Origin: Heyndrickxia vini
GTDB taxonomy: Bacteria; Bacillota; Bacilli; Bacillales; Bacillaceae_C
Direction: 5' to 3'
Length of the DNA stretch: 64,000 bases
NCBI RefSeq assembly: GCF_016772275.1
Contig: NZ_CP065425.1
Location: forward strand, 610,001 to 674,000
Below the pieces are notes generated by a model. The model saw only the letters and a list, made by a program, of their open reading frames with translations. It ran no database searches and had not been told where the DNA came from. Of this stretch, positions 59,668 through 64,000 are shown piece by piece; the first letter of the stretch is position 1, and each line of letters begins with the position of its first letter. The position numbers and the translations under genes are program-made.

Positions 59668-60628
59668 TACTCTTTTAAAAGTGGAGAAATTGAAAAAATC
59701 CTTTGATATTCCAGGTAACATGTTTGAAAAAAAGAAAACCTTGAAGGCGGTCAATGATGTTTCTTTTGCCATCACCGAAGGGAAAACGTTTAGCCTTGTC
59801 GGGGAGAGTGGATGTGGAAAATCAACAACAGGTCGACTCATTTCGCGATTATTACAACCCAATCAAGGTGAAATTTGGATTGACGGGGAAGAGATTTCGA
59901 AAAAGAAAGAATCCCAGTTAAAAACAATGAGGCAGAAGGTCCAAATGATCTTTCAAGACCCATATGCTTCGTTAAACCCTCGCATGAAGGTTCGGGATAT
60001 TATTGCAGAACCTCTTGTCATTCATACGAAGTTATCTAAGAAAGAGCAACAAAAACTAGTTTCCGAGATGTTAGAAGTGGTGGGGTTGAATGAATATCAT
60101 GCCGACCGTTATGCCCATGAGTTCAGCGGCGGTCAACGTCAGCGTATTGGAATTGCCCGTGCCCTGATTATGAAACCACGACTCATTATTGCCGATGAGC
60201 CAGTTTCGGCATTGGATGTCTCCATCCAATCACAAATATTAAATCTATTAAAAGATTTACAAAGTGAATATAATCTCACCTATTTATTTATATCCCATGA
60301 CCTAAGTGTAGTTGAACATATAAGCGACTATATCGGTGTGATGTATTTAGGGACGATTGTGGAATCCGGACCAAAAGAGAACATATTCTCAAATCCGCAG
60401 CATCCTTACACGAAGGCATTGTTATCATCCGTGCCGATACCGGATCCGAAGTTAAGAAGGGAACGGATTATTCTTAAAGGTGATTTGCCAAGTCCGGTGA
60501 ATCCCCCTAAAGGGTGTCGTTTCCATACACGTTGCCCTGTTGTTACGGAAATGTGTAAAACGATTGAACCTGTTATGAAGAAAGGTCTAACAGACGATCA
60601 TTTTGTTTCTTGTCATTTAATTAAGTAA
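59660..60628 (+). CDS. ABC transporter ATPase, DppF type
   Basis: The 322-residue ATPase has Walker A GESGCGKS, signature FSGGQRQR, Walker B LIIADEP and a C-terminal GCRFHTRCPVVTEMC cluster. It pairs with the preceding ATPase as a heterodimer. ATG 59660 overlaps the preceding stop and follows GGGGCGAGG. A longer frame from 59636 would lie inside the previous gene without a site. Confidence 0.9.
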   Translation: MPSTLLKVEKLKKSFDIPGNMFEKKKTLKAVNDVSFAITEGKTFSLVGESGCGKSTTGRLISRLLQPNQGEIWIDGEEISKKKESQLKTMRQKVQMIFQDPYASLNPRMKVRDIIAEPLVIHTKLSKKEQQKLVSEMLEVVGLNEYHADRYAHEFSGGQRQRIGIARALIMKPRLIIADEPVSALDVSIQSQILNLLKDLQSEYNLTYLFISHDLSVVEHISDYIGVMYLGTIVESGPKENIFSNPQHPYTKALLSSVPIPDPKLRRERIILKGDLPSPVNPPKGCRFHTRCPVVTEMCKTIEPVMKKGLTDDHFVSCHLIK

Positions 60629-60664
60629 TAGGAAAAAACAAACATTGAAGAGGGGTTGAAAGAG

Positions 60665-61537
60665 ATGAAGGTAGGATTAAGCACATATAGTTTAGTAAGA
60701 GAGTTAAGAGAAGGAACAATGAATGTTTTAGATGTCATTCAGTGGATTTCTGATAATGGCGGAGAACATATGGAAATCGTTCCTTATGGTTTTACTGTTG
60801 TAGATAATGTTGAATTGGCTGATCAAATTAAAGAAAAAGCGCAATCAGTTGGGATTGAATTATCGGCGTACTCAATGCCGGCAAATTTCGTCCAAGATAC
60901 AGAGGAAGCGTTTCAAGAAGAGGTTGAACGAATTAAACAGCATGTGGATATTGTTAACCGATTAGGAATTAAAATTTTACGCCACGATGTGACGGCATTT
61001 ACCTTACCTCCAGAATCGATGACGATTCATTATTTTGATAAACATTTTTCCCAATTAGTTAAAGGAAGTCAGTTAATTGCAGACTACGCAGCGCAATATG
61101 GCATTACAACGACGATCGAAAACCATGGCTTCAATGTTCAAACAAGTGATCGTGTCCAACGAGTTATTCATGCAGTCAATCGGGATAATTTTAAAACAAC
61201 TTTAGATGTTGGAAATTTCTTATGTATTGATGAAGATCCACTTGTAGGAGTGAAAAAGAATCTTCCATACGCGCAAACAGTTCATTTTAAAGATTTTTAT
61301 GTTCGTCCTTATTATGAAAATCCAGGTGGCGGAGACTGGTTTATTACTGTAAATGGGAACTACTTACGCGGTGCCATTGTTGGACATGGGGATATCAATA
61401 TCCGCGAAGTTATCAAGCTTGTCAAACAGTCCGGCTATGATGGGTATCTTACGGTGGAATTTGAAGGGATGGAAGATTGTAAGGTCGGTTCAAAGATTGG
61501 TATGGATAATGTGAGAAGACTTTGGAATGAAAATTAA
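60665..61537 (+). CDS. Sugar isomerase/epimerase-like TIM-barrel protein
   Basis: The 290-residue protein belongs to the AP-endonuclease-2-like / xylose-isomerase-like TIM barrel family: KVGLSTYSLVREL at the first strand, TIENHGFN, TLDVGNFLCIDE, VHFKDFYV and YLTVEFEG supply the usual Glu, Asp, His and Glu metal ligands. Such enzymes isomerise or epimerise sugars or keto-sugars. ATG 60665 is preferred (GAGGGG 9 nt upstream). In this operon it probably acts on the imported compound after or before oxidation by the Gfo/Idh enzyme. Confidence 0.85.
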   Translation: MKVGLSTYSLVRELREGTMNVLDVIQWISDNGGEHMEIVPYGFTVVDNVELADQIKEKAQSVGIELSAYSMPANFVQDTEEAFQEEVERIKQHVDIVNRLGIKILRHDVTAFTLPPESMTIHYFDKHFSQLVKGSQLIADYAAQYGITTTIENHGFNVQTSDRVQRVIHAVNRDNFKTTLDVGNFLCIDEDPLVGVKKNLPYAQTVHFKDFYVRPYYENPGGGDWFITVNGNYLRGAIVGHGDINIREVIKLVKQSGYDGYLTVEFEGMEDCKVGSKIGMDNVRRLWNEN

Positions 61538-61569
61538 GAACCTAATTTAACAAAAGGGGGATTCGTTTA

Positions 61570-62631
61570 ATGGCTAAATTACGTGTTTGTGTGATTGGAA
61601 CAGGGACTATATCGGATATGCATTTTCAATCATACGCCAAACATCCAGATGTCATTCTATATGGAGTGTTTGATTATGTACGGGAGCGGGCGGAGGAAAA
61701 AGCGCAAGCATATGGGATACCGCATGTATACGAAGAGTTACATGAGATATTTGCCGATCCACAGGTGGATGCTGTTAGTATTTGTACATGGAATAATAGC
61801 CACGCTGAACTTGCCATTGCGGCACTTGAAGGTGGGAAGCATGTTCTTGTTGAAAAACCGTTATCCTTAAATCTTGAAGAGGCCATCGAAGTCCAAAAAG
61901 CAGCACAAAAAAATAACCGCCTCCTGCAGGTAGGATTTGTCAGGAGATTCGCGACGAACACAAAAGTATTAAAATCCTTCATCGATGATGGTAAATTAGG
62001 TGACATTTATTATGCGAAGGCGTCCTGTATTCGCCGTATCGGAAATCCGGGAGGCTGGTTTGCGGATAAGGAAAGATCCGGAGGAGGTCCGCTAATCGAT
62101 CTTGGCGTCCATGTCATCGATATTTGCTGGTATTTAATGGGGCGGCCAAAGGTAAAGTCAATTTCGGGTCATACTTATCACCAACTTGGTAACAGGGCTA
62201 ATGTAAAGAATCTAAAATTCTACAAAGCAGCCGATTATGATAAAGGAAAGAACACCGTAGAGGATTTGGCTAATGCGCTTGTTACCTTCGAAAATGGTGC
62301 CTCCCTTTTCGTCGATGTTTCTTATACTTTGCATACAAAAAAGGACGATATTCATGTGAAGCTATTTGGCACAAAAGGTGGAGCTGAATTAGAGCCTGAA
62401 TTGGTGATGATTAGTGAAGAAAATGATACGATCATCAATATTCATCCACAAATCGATCATTTATCATTTGATTTTGAGAATGCGTTTCAAAATGAAATTG
62501 ATTCTTTCGTTCAATGTTGCTTGACCGGTGCAGAATCCATTGCTCCTGTTGAAGATGGTGTCGAAATGATGAAAATTTTAACAGGAATTTACGAGGCGGC
62601 AAGTAAAAAGTGTGAGGTGGTATTTTCCTAA
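61570..62631 (+). CDS. Gfo/Idh/MocA-family oxidoreductase
   Basis: The 353-residue NAD(P)-dependent dehydrogenase has the nucleotide-binding start VIGTGTISDMH, the catalytic lysine motif EKPLSLNLEEA, and GGGPLIDLGVHVIDI with the aspartate and histidine of the active site. Members oxidise a hydroxyl of inositols, sugars or glycosides. It lies between two sugar-isomerase-like genes, an arrangement seen in inositol and in 3-keto-glycoside pathways. Its stop shares one base with the next ATG. Confidence 0.9.
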   Translation: MAKLRVCVIGTGTISDMHFQSYAKHPDVILYGVFDYVRERAEEKAQAYGIPHVYEELHEIFADPQVDAVSICTWNNSHAELAIAALEGGKHVLVEKPLSLNLEEAIEVQKAAQKNNRLLQVGFVRRFATNTKVLKSFIDDGKLGDIYYAKASCIRRIGNPGGWFADKERSGGGPLIDLGVHVIDICWYLMGRPKVKSISGHTYHQLGNRANVKNLKFYKAADYDKGKNTVEDLANALVTFENGASLFVDVSYTLHTKKDDIHVKLFGTKGGAELEPELVMISEENDTIINIHPQIDHLSFDFENAFQNEIDSFVQCCLTGAESIAPVEDGVEMMKILTGIYEAASKKCEVVFS

Positions 62632-63527
62632 TGCCAAATTCTGTGCTGATTTCTAATAAAACGGGGATTATTGTAGATAGTCTACGCTTGCCACTTTTTG
62701 AGGGATTAAGTAAAGCGAAAGAAATGGGCGCTGACGGTGTTCAAATCTATGCCGTTGATGGTGAAATGGCCCCGGAAAATATGCTTCCTGCTGATCGCAA
62801 AAAATTAAAAAACTATCTTGAATCATTAGATTTAGAAATTGCTGCATTATGCGGAGATCTTGGTGGACATGGATTTCAAGATGCACAAATGAATCCTGAA
62901 AAGATTGGAAAGTCTAAAAGGATTTTAGATCTAGCAGTCGAATTAGGAACGAATATTGTTACGACCCATATTGGAATGATTCCCGAAGCAGAAGATAGCC
63001 AAATTTACGAGACGATGCAGAAGGCTTGTGAAGAATTGGGCGTTTACGCAAAAAGCTTAGGAGCATTTTTTGCTATTGAAACAGGCCCTGAACCATCTAA
63101 ACGGTTAAAAACATTTTTAGATAGCTTAAGCACCAATGGCGTTTCGGTGAACTTCGATCCTGCGAATATGGTCATGGTGACAGGGGATGATCCGATAGAG
63201 GGAGTCAAATGTTTAGCAGATTACATTGTCCACACCCATGTAAAAGATGGGATTCAATTAAAACCGGTGAATCCTCGTGATGTTTATGGGTATCTTGGCT
63301 ATGGCGGTGGAGTTGACCATGAGAAGATTGCTGAGATGGTTGCTTCAGGTCAATATTTTCGAGAAGTGCCATTAGGCCAGGGAAGTGTTGATTTTCCTAA
63401 ATACTTTGCTGCCTTAAAAGAAATCGACTATCAAGGATACTTAACAATTGAAAGAGAAGTACATCATAACCCTATCAAGGATATTTCAGCTGCGATTGAA
63501 TTTATTAAACGTTTTAAATCCAAATAG
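62631..63527 (+). CDS. Second sugar isomerase/epimerase-like TIM-barrel protein
   Basis: The 298-residue protein is another AP-endonuclease-2-like barrel: TTHIGMIPEAED, FFAIETGPEPS, SVNFDPANMVMV, VHTHVKDG and YLTIEREV carry the typical metal-ligand positions. It differs from the 60665 protein, with which identity seems low, so the two likely do different steps. The ATG overlaps the preceding stop (TAATG), giving translational coupling. A terminator follows. Confidence 0.85.
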   Translation: MPNSVLISNKTGIIVDSLRLPLFEGLSKAKEMGADGVQIYAVDGEMAPENMLPADRKKLKNYLESLDLEIAALCGDLGGHGFQDAQMNPEKIGKSKRILDLAVELGTNIVTTHIGMIPEAEDSQIYETMQKACEELGVYAKSLGAFFAIETGPEPSKRLKTFLDSLSTNGVSVNFDPANMVMVTGDDPIEGVKCLADYIVHTHVKDGIQLKPVNPRDVYGYLGYGGGVDHEKIAEMVASGQYFREVPLGQGSVDFPKYFAALKEIDYQGYLTIEREVHHNPIKDISAAIEFIKRFKSK

Positions 63528-63540
63528 AAGTCGAAAACAA

Positions 63541-63592
63541 TCCTAAAAGAGGGGTATGATGCATCTCTTTTAGGATATTTATTTTATAATAG
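63541..63592 (+). terminator. Terminator between the enzyme genes and the ROK regulator
   Basis: TCCTAAAAGAG (63541-63551) pairs with CTCTTTTAGGA (63565-63575), followed by TATTTATTTTAT. The regulator may therefore have its own promoter. Confidence 0.85.
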
Positions 63593-63633
63593 ATCTTAGA
63601 ACGATATGAGAAATGATAGAGAAGGTGCCGTTA

Positions 63634-64000
63634 ATGGAAAAGCAGGACCAAATTTTAATGAAACAGCAGAATAAATCATTAGTCCTTGAACTGATTAAAA
63701 GTCAATCACCCATTTCAAGATCGGAACTCGCTAAGATCACTAAGATGAGTCCAACTTCTATTAGTAGAATTGTTAACGAGCTATGTCAGCAAGGATTTGT
63801 AAAAGAAACAGAATTGGTTACATCGGGGGTTGGAAGAAAGGCCACACTTCTTGAAGTTTGTGGTGATGTCCTTTATACGATTGGAATTGAATTAGATAAA
63901 TCTGTAATAAAAATTGGACTGGTAAATTTTATAGGGGAAATCGTCTGCTTAGAAACGCATAACCGAAATCCAGAGGAAGATTATCAGGACATGTTGGAAA
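63634..64000 (+). CDS. ROK-family transcriptional regulator, cut by the window end
   Basis: The visible 122 codons show the N-terminal helix-turn-helix of ROK repressors (NKSLVLELIKSQSPISRSEL, then MSPTSISRIVNELCQQGFVK) and the beginning of the sugar-kinase-like domain (YTIGIELDKSVIKIGLVNFI). ROK repressors such as XylR and NagC bind A/T-rich inverted repeats and are released by a sugar or its phosphate. Being next to the transporter operon, it probably binds the perfect inverted repeat at 54997-55031. AGAAGGTG lies upstream of the ATG. The C-terminal part is not in the window. Confidence 0.85.
   Translation, partial: MEKQDQILMKQQNKSLVLELIKSQSPISRSELAKITKMSPTSISRIVNELCQQGFVKETELVTSGVGRKATLLEVCGDVLYTIGIELDKSVIKIGLVNFIGEIVCLETHNRNPEEDYQDMLE

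Overview
The window comes from a spore-forming, low-GC Bacillaceae chromosome. The evidence is a CotA-type spore-coat laccase, a ComK homologue, DUF4183 proteins, Vpr-type subtilases, WG-repeat exported proteins, strong AGGAGG ribosome binding sites with frequent GTG and TTG starts, and dense intrinsic terminators. No rRNA, tRNA or CRISPR array was seen. The species cannot be named from this sequence.

Positions 1-5480 are the most unusual part. The left edge holds what looks like the 5' half of a group II intron (plus strand). It is followed by six 3' cassettes: one on the plus strand (539-1264) and five on the MINUS strand (1637-5478). Each cassette has a sigma-A-like promoter, a domain-IV arm, a 34-nt domain V, a domain VI and a start-codon-less 3' exon kept in one phase. 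Four of the minus-strand cassettes end in a clear terminator and the fifth in a weaker one. The five minus-strand cassettes have no 5' intron half on their own strand in this window, yet their RNA would base-pair with the plus-strand 5' half inside domain IV. Domain IV is where organellar trans-spliced group II introns are split. The simplest reading is a trans-splicing cassette system giving alternative C-termini to one surface protein. The best-known relative is the cis alternative splicing of a Clostridium tetani S-layer gene by tandem domain V/VI copies.

Positions 5700-31200 are accessory envelope and metabolic genes: small membrane proteins, SH3-type secreted proteins, a PatB-like C-S lyase, a LysR regulator divergent from a MetX-like hydrolase, a beta-helix protein, a PPC-repeat protein, two WG-repeat proteins, a CotA laccase, an Rpn/PD-(D/E)XK protein, three DUF4183 proteins and a GH19 hydrolase. 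At 20689-20953 there is a small gene with type I toxin-like RNA architecture.

Positions 31300-46700 hold a probable small RNA, two large secreted subtilases that share C-terminal Ig-like repeats with the PPC protein, a tandem pair of chemoreceptors, a TetR regulator and several intergenic repeat arrays (51-bp and 158-bp units).

Positions 46700-50660 carry a phage-like replication pair (DnaD-like organiser and DnaB-like helicase), a small sigma factor and a divergent comK paralogue. GalE, a DUF488 pair and a PucG-like aminotransferase follow.

Positions 54960-64000 are one catabolic operon: a Dpp-type ABC transporter (binding protein, two permeases, two ATPases), two sugar isomerase/epimerase-like TIM barrels flanking a Gfo/Idh oxidoreductase, and a ROK regulator cut by the window end. 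Its promoter carries a cre-like site and a perfect 12-bp inverted repeat, so it is probably under CcpA and local repressor control.
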